From positions 124,001-188,000 of the forward strand of contig JADKKI010000019.1 of assembly GCA_016720595.1 (NCBI GenBank): 64,000 nucleotides of DNA, in the 5' to 3' direction. This document shows positions 54,590 through 62,890 of the stretch, piece by piece. Under the pieces are notes generated by a model. It searched no databases. It was not told the DNA's origin and saw only the letters and a list, made by a program, of their open reading frames with translations. Made by a program: the position numbers and the translations under genes. The stretch's first letter is position 1. Each line of letters begins with the position of its first letter. This DNA comes from Myxococcales bacterium. GTDB lineage: Bacteria; Myxococcota_A; Polyangia; Haliangiales; Haliangiaceae.

Positions 54590-54991
54590 ATGCGTGAGGG
54601 ATGGAGCGGCGACGACTACTTGATCCTGTTCGATGAGGACGCGGCTCGGCTTCACGCCGCCTACGGCCTCACGTCCACGCTCCCCGGATATCGCCTGCTC
54701 GGCCTCCGAAGCTGGGATGACTTCATCATCGAGGACAGTCGGGGCGCGCGCTTCACGATCCCCACCGTCCCCACCGATCCGTCGTACCTGGCGCCATTCG
54801 AAATCGCCGACGGCCCCACTCTCGAGCCCGACGAGAAGGTGCACGGGCGCATCAAGTGGTACGTCACGCCGCTGGTGTTCGGCGGCGCTCCGGATCTCGA
54901 CGACAACGTGAGCTGGATCCCGCTGGATCAGCACACGAAGCTCGTCGTCTGGTGGAACCAGAAGTACCTCGAGCTTCGGACAAGCCGCTAA
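54590..54991 (+). CDS. Small cytoplasmic protein, SMI1/KNR4-like immunity protein possible
   Basis: A 133-residue protein with no leader. GWSGDDYLILFDEDAARLHAAYGL, LPGYRLLGLRSWDDFIIEDS and GRIKWYVTPLVFGGAPDLDDNVSWIPLDQHTKLVVWWNQKYLEL give a compact alpha/beta pattern. It recalls SUKH/SMI1-KNR4 proteins, which often neutralise bacterial toxins. No toxin gene is adjacent, so the assignment is weak. Confidence 0.5.
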   Translation: MREGWSGDDYLILFDEDAARLHAAYGLTSTLPGYRLLGLRSWDDFIIEDSRGARFTIPTVPTDPSYLAPFEIADGPTLEPDEKVHGRIKWYVTPLVFGGAPDLDDNVSWIPLDQHTKLVVWWNQKYLELRTSR

Positions 54992-55019
54992 CCAGCTCGC
55001 CGACGTGCGCTGCGTCCAC

Positions 55020-56777
55020 TCACGGAACGCAGGACCCGCCCGAGGGGGCGACGGCCGGGATGCCACTACACGTCGGCGTGAAGTTGATGGCGTTGCCGCA
55101 GTAGCCGACGGGCGACGCCAATAGATTCTTCACGCAGGTCGGCGAGCCACAGTCGGCCTGGTCGCAACACAGGCGCAAGCACGCGCCGCTGTTCGGGTCC
55201 TGCCCATCGAGGAGGCGACACCAGTATCCGGGTCCGCACGCCGGCGAGCCACCCGGCACGCACCCGGCGCACAGGCCGGCGGTCCCCGCTTGCTTGCACG
55301 CGAACCCGTTGCGGCTCGGGCCCACGCTGCACACCTGACCGGTCGGGCACGGCGACGTCGCCAGCGGATTGCACGAAGCGGGCGGCTCCGGCAAAGCATC
55401 CGCGAGCTGCGGCGTCGGCACGTCGACGATGTCCGGCGTGATGAACGACCAGCGCGGGCGGAGATACGTGTGCGGGCCGCCCGCGGTGAAGGTCACCGGA
55501 TAGGTCTGGCTCACCACCGTGTAGATTCGAGCCCCGGTCGAGTACAGCCGCCACAGGGTGTAGCCCGTCACAGCGATGGAGTCGTTCCACAGCTCCGTCA
55601 CCTGCCCGTTCGCGATGCGCACGATGCGCGGCGGGACGAGCGTCCCAAGGGGCGGGCGGATCATCGCGTACAGCGTTCCATCGTCGGTGGCGGCCAGATC
55701 GGAGTTGTCGCCGACGCTGTCCTCGATCGCGCCTGGTGCTGGCACCGTGGAGTCCAGGGACAGGGTCGCGGTCGCGCGGTCGAAGCGATAGACGGCCCAG
55801 GTGTTCGCGACGGTGTCGACGAGCACGACCCAGGCGTTGCTCGGTGTCGTGACCACATGGATCTCGTGGATGGTCGTCGCGACCGGCTGCATGGCCACCC
55901 TGCGCAGGATCTTTCTCCCTGGCGTCGACGACGCTTCCGCCACGCCCGTGAGCACGTCGAGGTGGACGCGCCCCCCGGGTGAACGGACGAGCTCGAACAG
56001 GTACGGCCGCCCTCCGGGTGGATAGAACGCGGCGCTGTTGCGCCCGGGATATGCCACCTGATCGCAGAAGGTGGTGATCGTGTCCATGAACAGGTCGTCG
56101 GGGAGCACGAGCTCGCGCCGCTCGGCGATGAAGTTCTGCACCGTGCTCGCGCCCTGAGGTCGTAGATACAGCGCCGATGGGCACGCGACGCCACCGGACG
56201 CATCCGGTCCGTCGCCGACGACGGCAATCTCGAGCGCCGGGGTCACGATCAGCGAACGCTCGTCCTCGGGACCGATCGCCGCGTCAGCGACCGAGAGGAC
56301 CTCCTCGTCGGTGTACGTGTCGTTCACCGGATCCAGCGTGAAGCGGTGCAACGACAGATAGGCGTTCCATGCGTAGTACGCGTCGGCCCGGTCGCGGACG
56401 GCCGGCACGCCAAAGCCATCGCCGCGAAAGGCGCCATGGAGCGGCGGGTGGTCTTCGTGGGTCGCGTCGAACGAGATCCAGACATCCTCACCGTTGGAGA
56501 GGCCCGAGCCGGCTGGCGCGCCGGGCGCTCGCTCGCGGACGCTCATGTGCACGCGACCTGCCGTGGCACCGATGAAGTCCGCCCGGACCGGCGCGAAGTC
56601 GTAGGGGAAGTAACCGGCGGCCGGATCCGGCTCGTCGGGATAGGTCGCCACGGTTCGCCAGCCCATGCCGGCGCGGATCACGCTCGGCGGAACCTTCCCA
56701 CCTGGTGTCCCGGCGTCATCACCACAACCCGTGGCCAGGACTGCGACCAACGTCACGTAGAACACCCGACGCACCAT
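55020..56777 (-). CDS. Large Cys-rich lipoprotein
   Basis: A 585-residue lipoprotein (VLATGCGDD, Cys 18). The first 460 residues are beta-rich and could be a propeller. The last 120 residues contain many Cys in short loops (SCNPLATSPCPTGQVC, GLCAGCVPGG, PACGPGYWC, LCCDQADCGSPTC), typical of myxobacterial surface proteins. ATG 56777 follows TACGCT by 6 bases. No known domain; probably on the outer membrane surface. Confidence 0.65.
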   Translation of the reverse strand: MVRRVFYVTLVAVLATGCGDDAGTPGGKVPPSVIRAGMGWRTVATYPDEPDPAAGYFPYDFAPVRADFIGATAGRVHMSVRERAPGAPAGSGLSNGEDVWISFDATHEDHPPLHGAFRGDGFGVPAVRDRADAYYAWNAYLSLHRFTLDPVNDTYTDEEVLSVADAAIGPEDERSLIVTPALEIAVVGDGPDASGGVACPSALYLRPQGASTVQNFIAERRELVLPDDLFMDTITTFCDQVAYPGRNSAAFYPPGGRPYLFELVRSPGGRVHLDVLTGVAEASSTPGRKILRRVAMQPVATTIHEIHVVTTPSNAWVVLVDTVANTWAVYRFDRATATLSLDSTVPAPGAIEDSVGDNSDLAATDDGTLYAMIRPPLGTLVPPRIVRIANGQVTELWNDSIAVTGYTLWRLYSTGARIYTVVSQTYPVTFTAGGPHTYLRPRWSFITPDIVDVPTPQLADALPEPPASCNPLATSPCPTGQVCSVGPSRNGFACKQAGTAGLCAGCVPGGSPACGPGYWCRLLDGQDPNSGACLRLCCDQADCGSPTCVKNLLASPVGYCGNAINFTPTCSGIPAVAPSGGSCVP

Positions 56778-56783
56778 CGAACC

Positions 56784-56789
56784 AGCGTA
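56784..56789 (-). promoter_or_regulatory. -10 box TACGCT
   Basis: Reading leftward, TACGCT, 6 bases, ATG 56777. Confidence 0.5.
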
Positions 56790-56831
56790 CCAGAAGGGCG
56801 ACGCAGCCCGCGTGTCGCGCCGCGACTGTAG

Positions 56832-57152
56832 ATCTACCCGACGTTCACCTACGGCGATACGCCGGCGAAGTGGGTCGGTGAGGAGGCAGGGCCGAAGCTG
56901 TTCAGCGCCACGCATGCCCATCGCAAGCAGCTGTGGTTGCAATACGAGGGTGCGGCGAAGGGGCCGTGGTTCCTCGGCGAGCAGCGGAGCATGCTCGATG
57001 TCTACGTCTCGGCCGCGAGCCACTGGCGCCCGCGACGCAACTGGTTCAAGGACAACGCGCCGAAGCTGTTCGCGATCGCGAGCGGCGTCGACGGGGATCC
57101 GTTGCTTCAGCCTCTGTGGAAGCGCGAGTTCTCGGGCTACGCGGCGAGCTGA
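56832..57152 (+). pseudogene. Remnant of a glutathione S-transferase gene (C-terminal half)
   Basis: From 56832 an open frame gives IYPTFTYGDTPAKWV and continues to PWFLGEQRSMLDVYVSAASHWRPRR and LQPLWKREFSGYAAS, the all-helical C-terminal domain of bacterial GSTs. The thioredoxin-like N-terminal domain (about 80 residues) is absent; a TAG lies at 56829-56831 just before the frame and the upstream DNA belongs to the divergent lipoprotein promoter. No ATG or GTG start fits. It is a truncated gene. Confidence 0.75.
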
Positions 57153-57212
57153 ACGCACACCATCCGACAGACACCCCCTCGATCGGCACCCGGAGCGGTC
57201 GATGTCCTACCA

Positions 57213-58841
57213 GTGTCTGTCCCAACTCGAGAGCGGGCTGCCGAGCCCGTGCTCGCCGAGACAGATCGCACGCTGATCATCGCGATCCCGCTCCTCGTGA
57301 TCACCGTTGCCGTCGGGCGACCGTCAGTAGCCGGCGTCTGGATCGTCATCGGCGCCCTCTGCCTCGCGTTCACGCTCACGATGGCCGTGCTCGGTCGCGC
57401 CGGCCGCGCCCCGTGGCGTGGCGTGGGCTACGCGATCGTGACGCTGATCCCCGCGCTCGGTACGCTGTGGACCATCGGACCGGTGACCGGGTCCGGCGCC
57501 ATGATCGGACTCGCTGTCCTGTTCGCCGGTGCGTTCCTGCCGCGCGCGTACCTCGTCGTCGTGGTGGTCGCGGTGATCGCCGCGGTGATCGCGCGGGCAG
57601 GCTTCGGCGGAACCATTGGCCTCGAGTCCGTCGACGGTCGCTTCGAGGTCCACACGTCCCTGTGGCTGGCCACCGCCATCGCGAGCGGCCTGTTGCTGTG
57701 GGTCGGGATGCGCGTGCTCTCTGCGCTCGTCGCCTCTCTCGAGGCCTCGTACACGCGTGCCGCCGACGCCTATCAGCGCGGGACCGAGACTCGGCGCCAG
57801 CTCGAAGCCTCTCGGCTGGAGCTCGAAGAGCTCGCGCAGGTCGAGATGGTCGGACGCCTGGCAGGCGGTGTCGCGCACGACGTGAACAACGCGCTCGCGG
57901 CGATCTTCGCCTCGTTCGAGGACCTCGCGCAGGGCGTCACCACCTCCGAGCAGCGCCGGCACGTGACCGAGCTCGAGTCCGCGTCGCACCACGCGGCCGA
58001 TCTCGTGCGAGATCTTCTGTGGATCGGTCGCAAGTTCCCCTCGTCAACGACCTCGGTCGCCGACCTCGGCACGACCATCCGCGCATGCCTCGAGCGCGTG
58101 GAGCGCGTCGCGCCGGGGCTCACCGTCGCTCTCGAGCTCGAGCATGACGCCCAGCTTGCCGTCTCGCCCGAACACCTCGAGCAGATCCTGTTCGGCCTCC
58201 TCGTCGGTGCACATCGCTCGGGCGTCACCCGGCTCGCGCTGGCGACTCGCGGCGTGTCCGACGGGCAGCTCGAGATCTCCTTGCGCGCTGTCGAGACCAA
58301 GACCTCGTCGGCGATCCGGCCGCGCGCGATGCAGGTGCAGCTCAGCGTCTCCGCCGCGAGACAGCTCGTGGGCCAATCGGGAGGCTCGTTGACCATCAGT
58401 GACGCGGGCGACCCGCTCGCCGTCGCGGTGTGTCTCCCCCGCGCGTCGAGTGATCGCAGCGGAGCGCCCCGGCCGCGTGGCCGCTTGAGAACCGCACTCG
58501 TCGTCGAGGACGAGCCGATGGTGCTGCGCCGCCTGTGTCAGCTCGTCGCGCGCCGTGGCTACGAGGTCACGCCTGCGAGCTCCATGGCCGAGGGCCTCGC
58601 ACTCCTCGCGGCCAATCCCGATCTCCTGATCACCGACCTCCAGCTCCCCGACGGCTCGGGCGAGGACATCGCGATCGCTTCGTTCGAGCGGGCGCCGATG
58701 CGGCCGATCATCGTGTGTTCCGGCTTCAATGCCGACGACCTCCGAAGCGAACGCTTGAGCGGCGCACCTCTCACCTTCGTCGCCAAACCGTTTACCGCCG
58801 CCGATCTCGAGGCGGCGCTTCCTGATCCGTCCACCCGATGA
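57213..58841 (+). CDS. Hybrid histidine kinase with intact His box but degenerate ATP-binding domain
   Basis: A 542-residue protein. About six membrane helices (17-180) precede a coiled coil and the DHp box GRLAGGVAHDVNNALAAI with phosphoacceptor His 222. The ATP-binding domain has the fold but not the residues: the N-box reads QILFGLLVGAHRSGV with both Asn as Gly, there is no DxGxG, and the G2 box GTGLG is absent. A receiver domain (from about 425) is intact: DE acid pair, Asp 475 in ITDLQLPDGSG and Lys 525. Its 3' end overlaps the paralogue at 58838 (ATGA). It cannot autophosphorylate alone but could accept phosphate in trans and pass it to Asp 475. Confidence 0.82.
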   Translation: MSVPTRERAAEPVLAETDRTLIIAIPLLVITVAVGRPSVAGVWIVIGALCLAFTLTMAVLGRAGRAPWRGVGYAIVTLIPALGTLWTIGPVTGSGAMIGLAVLFAGAFLPRAYLVVVVVAVIAAVIARAGFGGTIGLESVDGRFEVHTSLWLATAIASGLLLWVGMRVLSALVASLEASYTRAADAYQRGTETRRQLEASRLELEELAQVEMVGRLAGGVAHDVNNALAAIFASFEDLAQGVTTSEQRRHVTELESASHHAADLVRDLLWIGRKFPSSTTSVADLGTTIRACLERVERVAPGLTVALELEHDAQLAVSPEHLEQILFGLLVGAHRSGVTRLALATRGVSDGQLEISLRAVETKTSSAIRPRAMQVQLSVSAARQLVGQSGGSLTISDAGDPLAVAVCLPRASSDRSGAPRPRGRLRTALVVEDEPMVLRRLCQLVARRGYEVTPASSMAEGLALLAANPDLLITDLQLPDGSGEDIAIASFERAPMRPIIVCSGFNADDLRSERLSGAPLTFVAKPFTAADLEAALPDPSTR

Positions 58842-60106
58842 GCTTCCCCCTCGCCGATAGCCTCCGTACGAAGATGCGCCGCGTCCTGGATCGGGCGGCG
58901 CTCGTCGGCGCGTCTGCCGCGACCGTCAACCAGATAGTCGCGATCAGTCATGATCCCTCGGCCCGTAGCATCGTCACCGCTGCGATCGCGTTCGGACTCG
59001 CTGTCAGCGGCCTGCTCGGCCTCCTCGGTCGCGCGCCGTGGACGCCCGTCGCGTACATCGTCCTCGCGCTCAGCGCGAATGTCGCGTATCTGGCCTCCTT
59101 CGGCCCGTGGTTTGGAATGGGCGTGGTCTACGTCGCCACGATCACGGTAGCGTTCGTGTTCATGTCGCGGCGCTGGTGGTGGCGCATCGCCTTCGCGCTC
59201 GTCGCCACGCCGTTCACCCTGGGCCTGGTGTTCGCCACCGGCGCGTTCGGTGCGTCACCCGCCCTGGAGCTCCTCGATGTCTCGGCGTGGCGCCGCTCGT
59301 CGTTCGCCGCGATCACCGCCGCGATCGGCATCGTCGCGATCGTCAGCTACGCCGTCCGTCACCTCGTCAACGCCCGACGTGAGATCGAGGCCACCTTCGC
59401 GCGTGAGCTGGTCGAGCGCGCCGAGCGCGATCTGGTCGAGGTCGAGATCTCGCGCGCTCGCCGGACCGATCAGATCGCCGAGCTCGCCGCCGAGGTCGGG
59501 GCGGAGATCGGTGCAGCGCTCGCGATCATCGAGACCCGCGCGCGAGCTCTCGCCGCGGAGCTGCCCTCCGAGGCGCTCGATGACGTGATCAGTGTCTCGC
59601 AGAGCGCTCGCAGCACCATGCGCTCGCTCGCCGCCTTCGCACCCCACGCCGATCTGCCCACCGACGAGCGCGGCAACGCAGGCGACGTCGTTCGCTCGCT
59701 CCCCAAGCTCGTCCGCCGCACGCTCCCCGCACGCGTCGCGCTCGAGATCCGCGCAGACGACGATGCCTGGGTCGGGATCGGAGCCAACGACCTGACGAGG
59801 ATCTGCGCGAACCTCGTTCTCAACGCGAACGACGCGATCGCCGACGAGGGCACCATCGCCGTCCGCGTGACACGTGAGCACGAGCGCGTGGTGATCGACG
59901 TGCAGGACGACGGCGCTGGGATGCCACGCGACGTCCTCTCGCACCTGTTCCAGCCGTTCTTCACGACCAAGCCGATCGGCCGCGGCACCGGACTCGGTCT
60001 CGCCACCGCGCGGATCCTCGTCGAGCGCGCCGAGGGAACGATCGAGGTCAAGAGCGACGTGGGACGCGGCACCCGATTCACGATCTGCTTGCCACTGGTG
60101 GCGTAG
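58838..60106 (+). CDS. Histidine-kinase paralogue with intact ATP-binding domain but no phosphoacceptor His
   Basis: A 422-residue membrane protein built like the first one, with about six helices (20-180), a coiled coil and a DHp-like region. Where the box should read GVAHE it reads EVGAEIGAALAII, so residue 222 is Ala. The ATP-binding domain is complete: N-box LTRICANLVLNANDAI (Asn 325 and 329), G1 DDGAGMP (Asp 357), F box LFQPFFTTKPIG and G2 GRGTGLGLATARILVE. No receiver. Expected to bind ATP but not to autophosphorylate; a partner His is needed, most simply H222 of the upstream protein. The ATGA overlap couples their translation. Confidence 0.85.
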   Translation: MSFPLADSLRTKMRRVLDRAALVGASAATVNQIVAISHDPSARSIVTAAIAFGLAVSGLLGLLGRAPWTPVAYIVLALSANVAYLASFGPWFGMGVVYVATITVAFVFMSRRWWWRIAFALVATPFTLGLVFATGAFGASPALELLDVSAWRRSSFAAITAAIGIVAIVSYAVRHLVNARREIEATFARELVERAERDLVEVEISRARRTDQIAELAAEVGAEIGAALAIIETRARALAAELPSEALDDVISVSQSARSTMRSLAAFAPHADLPTDERGNAGDVVRSLPKLVRRTLPARVALEIRADDDAWVGIGANDLTRICANLVLNANDAIADEGTIAVRVTREHERVVIDVQDDGAGMPRDVLSHLFQPFFTTKPIGRGTGLGLATARILVERAEGTIEVKSDVGRGTRFTICLPLVA

Positions 60107-60188
60107 CCGATCACGCGCGAGCTCGATGTCGTCGAGAGTCCGCTCGCTGCGGCGGCCCCGTGCGACGTGGACGCGCTGCTGTTCTGAG
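60107..60188. other. Convergent gap
   Basis: An 82-base spacer between the kinase pair and arsA; no clear hairpin terminator seen. Confidence 0.4.
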
Positions 60189-61937
60189 TCAACGCGTGCT
60201 GCGTGCGGAGCCTGCAGGAGATGCACTCCACGGCTCGAGCACGATGCGCTTCGCGTGGGCTGCGAGCTCCTGGAGATGTGTGGTCTCGTGCGCCCGACGC
60301 ACGAGGAGCACGGGATCGGTGAGCTGGAGCGGCGTCAGGCTCTGGTTCACGACCCAGGCGAAGGGCACGATGGCCGCACGTGCGAGGTCGCGCTCGAGCT
60401 GCATGGCCTCGTGGATCGGTGTCGCCTCCGGGAGCGTCACCAGCACCACGTGCGTGAAGCTCGGGTCGCGCAGGCGCGGCAGGAGCTGCTGCACGGCGTC
60501 CGGGCTGCCGCTCGGCTTGCGCAACACCTCGCGGTGATAGGACTCGGCGGCATCGAGGAGCAGCAGCGTGTGCCCGGTGGGTGCGGTATCGATGATGACG
60601 AACCGGTCCGCTCCGCCCGCGACGGTCTCGGCGAAGGCGCGGAACACGGCGATCTCCTCGGTGCACGGGCTTCGGAGGTCCTCCTCGAGAAGCGCCTTGC
60701 CCTGCGCGTCGAGCCCGTCGCCCGAGGCGGCGAGCACCTCCGCGGTGTAGCGCCGCACCTCGAGCGCAGGATCGATGCGGGTCACCTGGAGCTTCGACGT
60801 GCCCGTGCCGAACTCACGGATCGCCTGGTCCACGTGGGCCGCCGGGTCGGTGGTCGTCAGCGTGACCGCGAAGCCACGCCGGGCGAGCGAGATCGCGATG
60901 CGCGCCGCGACGGTGGTCTTTCCAACGCCGCCCTTGCCCATCGTCATCACGACGCCCTTGCCGCAAACGGCCAGATCGTCGACCAGCGCGTCGAGACGCT
61001 CGCCGTGAAACGGATGGCGCGCGGGCGGCGGCGGCACATCGCGGAAGCCTCCGCCCGTCGTGCCCATTGCACGGAGTGCATCGATCCCGACGAGCCCGAA
61101 CGGCAGCAGTGGGACATCGATCCGCGCGACGGTGCGCAGGCCGAGTGGGAGCGCGTCGAGCGCGGCCTGGCCGCGTGCCTCCATCGCAACGGCGGTGGGG
61201 TCGCGGGGATCGCGTGCGTGGAACATCCCGTTCACGATCAGCCGGAGATTCGCGACGCCGAGCTGTGCGAGCTCGGCTCGTGTTCGCTCGGCCTCCACCA
61301 GGGACGATCGATCGGGTCGCGCAACGAGGACCAACGTGGTGCGCGCAGGATCGCGCAGCGCTTCGTTCGAGGCCGCGTACAGCGCCTTCTGCGCGGCGAG
61401 CCCGGAGAGCGGACCGAGGCAGGAGGTCCCGCCCACGTTCGCGTCGATGAAGCTCGTCCACGCAGCGGGCAGCTCGAGCAGGCGCAGCGTGTGTCCCGTC
61501 GGGGCGGTGTCGAAGATGACGTGGTCGACCTGCGCGGTGCGTGCTTCGTCACCGAGCAGCTTCGAGAACTCGTCGAACGCGGCGATCTCGACGGTGCACG
61601 CACCCGAGAGCTGCTCCTCCATGCTCGCGATCGCGACCGCGGGAAGCACCCCTCGATAGGGCCCGACGACGCGCTCTCGGTAGGTCTGGGCCGCACGCAC
61701 CGGGTCGATGTTGAGCGCCGAGAGGCCGGGTACGGCCGGCACCGCCGTCGGGGTCGCCGAGAGCGTGACTCCGAGCACCTCGTCGAGGTTCGACGCGGGA
61801 TCGGTGCTGACGAGCAGCACGCGCTTGCCCGCGTCGGCCAGGCCGATGGCCGTCGCGCAGGCCGCGGAGGTCTTGCCCACGCCACCCTTGCCCGTGAAGA
61901 ACAGGATGCGTGTCGGATGCTCGATCAGCGTGGCCAT
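60189..61937 (-). CDS. arsA: Arsenite-translocating ATPase ArsA
   Basis: A 582-residue two-half ATPase (classical ArsA is about 583). P-loops FFTGKGGVGKTSAA (about 13-26) and TMGKGGVGKTTVAA (about 330-343). The signal DTAPTGHTLRLLELP occurs in both halves. The three arsenite-binding cysteines are present: SGACTVEIAAFDEF, GGTSCLGPLSGLA and RSPCTEEIAVFRAF. It energises arsenite extrusion through ArsB, or Acr3 in some species; neither is nearby. Its ATG at 61937 lies 10 bases after arsD. Confidence 0.95.
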   Translation of the reverse strand: MATLIEHPTRILFFTGKGGVGKTSAACATAIGLADAGKRVLLVSTDPASNLDEVLGVTLSATPTAVPAVPGLSALNIDPVRAAQTYRERVVGPYRGVLPAVAIASMEEQLSGACTVEIAAFDEFSKLLGDEARTAQVDHVIFDTAPTGHTLRLLELPAAWTSFIDANVGGTSCLGPLSGLAAQKALYAASNEALRDPARTTLVLVARPDRSSLVEAERTRAELAQLGVANLRLIVNGMFHARDPRDPTAVAMEARGQAALDALPLGLRTVARIDVPLLPFGLVGIDALRAMGTTGGGFRDVPPPPARHPFHGERLDALVDDLAVCGKGVVMTMGKGGVGKTTVAARIAISLARRGFAVTLTTTDPAAHVDQAIREFGTGTSKLQVTRIDPALEVRRYTAEVLAASGDGLDAQGKALLEEDLRSPCTEEIAVFRAFAETVAGGADRFVIIDTAPTGHTLLLLDAAESYHREVLRKPSGSPDAVQQLLPRLRDPSFTHVVLVTLPEATPIHEAMQLERDLARAAIVPFAWVVNQSLTPLQLTDPVLLVRRAHETTHLQELAAHAKRIVLEPWSASPAGSARSTR

Positions 61938-61947
61938 GGCGGTCCGG

Positions 61948-62397
61948 TCAGTCGCAGCAACAGCGCTTCGATGTCGCCTTGCTCGGATCGGTCGCGGCGC
62001 GCTTGGCGCCACCGCAACACCCGCCCTCGTCCTCGTCCTCGACCTGGTCCGCAGATCCGCAGCAGCCACCGGCCTGCGGTGCAGCGGTACGCTCCTGTAC
62101 GCCGGCCCAGATCGCGAGCTCGTCGCGGGATGGGAACACGCCACTGCTCTTGACCTCGCCGTTCACCTTCACGAGTGGAAGGCTCGCCTCCCCCTTGGCC
62201 TCGAGTGCCGCCACCACAGCCGGGTCGGTGGCGAAGGCGGCCGGTTGCTGCGCGAGGTTGAACCGCTCGACGGCGACACCCTGGTCCTTCAGCCAGGCGA
62301 GGTCCGCGGCGAAGCGGGCGAGCTTGGGATCAACAGACGGGCCACAGATGCCCGTCGAGCAACACATGGCTGGGTCAAAGACGCGGATCTCGGTCAT
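61948..62397 (-). CDS. arsD: Arsenical metallochaperone ArsD
   Basis: A 149-residue ArsD protein that carries arsenite to ArsA and weakly represses the operon. PAMCCSTGICGP (Cys 12, 13, 18) is the transfer site; CC pairs at GGCCG (about 112) and GGCCGG (about 128) are the additional metal sites, and a CCC end is extra. Start ATG 62397 has a good Shine-Dalgarno GAGGAG. Precedes arsA in the operon arsD-arsA. Confidence 0.93.
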   Translation of the reverse strand: MTEIRVFDPAMCCSTGICGPSVDPKLARFAADLAWLKDQGVAVERFNLAQQPAAFATDPAVVAALEAKGEASLPLVKVNGEVKSSGVFPSRDELAIWAGVQERTAAPQAGGCCGSADQVEDEDEGGCCGGAKRAATDPSKATSKRCCCD

Positions 62398-62647
62398 AGA
62401 ACTCCTCTGTCATCGGCGAGGCCGACGAGCCGCAGGGTTTGCGCAGCGCGAGCACTGCGCGCAAGTCATTCGCTATCAACCGCTGGATCGGGGACCACAC
62501 ACGGTGGTGACCAGAGAAAGCACCTTTCGTGCCGGACCAGGCTCGCGGACGGTCCATCAGGTGAGAGCCGGGCGCACGGTGAAGGGTTCGATCCGGCGGA
62601 GAACCCTTTGCGCGGTGACCGGCTCTTGCCGACGTAGAGGTCCCACC
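62398..62647. other. Divergent intergenic region of arsD and the DUF2892 gene
   Basis: A 250-base stretch with no gene. TCGGC-gag-GCCGA (62413-62425) and TTGCGCAG...CTGCGCGCAA (62439-62464) are imperfect palindromes that could be arsenic-responsive operators, but they lack the ATCGT-N6-ACGAT core found at the other ars locus. Confidence 0.5.
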
Positions 62648-62851
62648 GTGACGATCGATCGTCTCATCCTCGTGTTCGCCGGTACGATGATCCTGCTCGG
62701 CACCGTGCTCGCCGCGACCGTCAGCATGAAGTTCCTGCTGCTGACCGGGTTCGTCGGCGCGAACCTCCTGCAGTCCGCGTTCACGGGGTTCTGTCCCCTC
62801 GCCAAGGTGCTGAAGCGCGCCGGCTGCCGGACGGGTCATCTGTACAGCTGA
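62648..62851 (+). CDS. Small DUF2892 (YgaP-type) membrane protein
   Basis: A 67-residue protein with two membrane helices (about 5-25 and 30-50) followed by FCPLAKVLKRAGCRTGH. It matches the DUF2892 domain found C-terminal to rhodanese in YgaP, here alone. It starts with GTG next to the palindrome ACGATCGATCGT (62651-62662). It is divergent from arsDA; a link with thiol or arsenic stress is conceivable. Confidence 0.75.
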   Translation: MTIDRLILVFAGTMILLGTVLAATVSMKFLLLTGFVGANLLQSAFTGFCPLAKVLKRAGCRTGHLYS

Positions 62852-62890
62852 CTGCCTACCCTCAGAGGAGAGTGAAGCGACAGGCGCCGC

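Noticed and set aside
62651..62662. Perfect palindrome ACGATCGATCGT at the DUF2892 start
   Set aside because: GATC-rich palindromes are expected by chance in this GC-rich, CGATCG-loaded DNA, and it lacks the N6 spacing of the ArsR operators.
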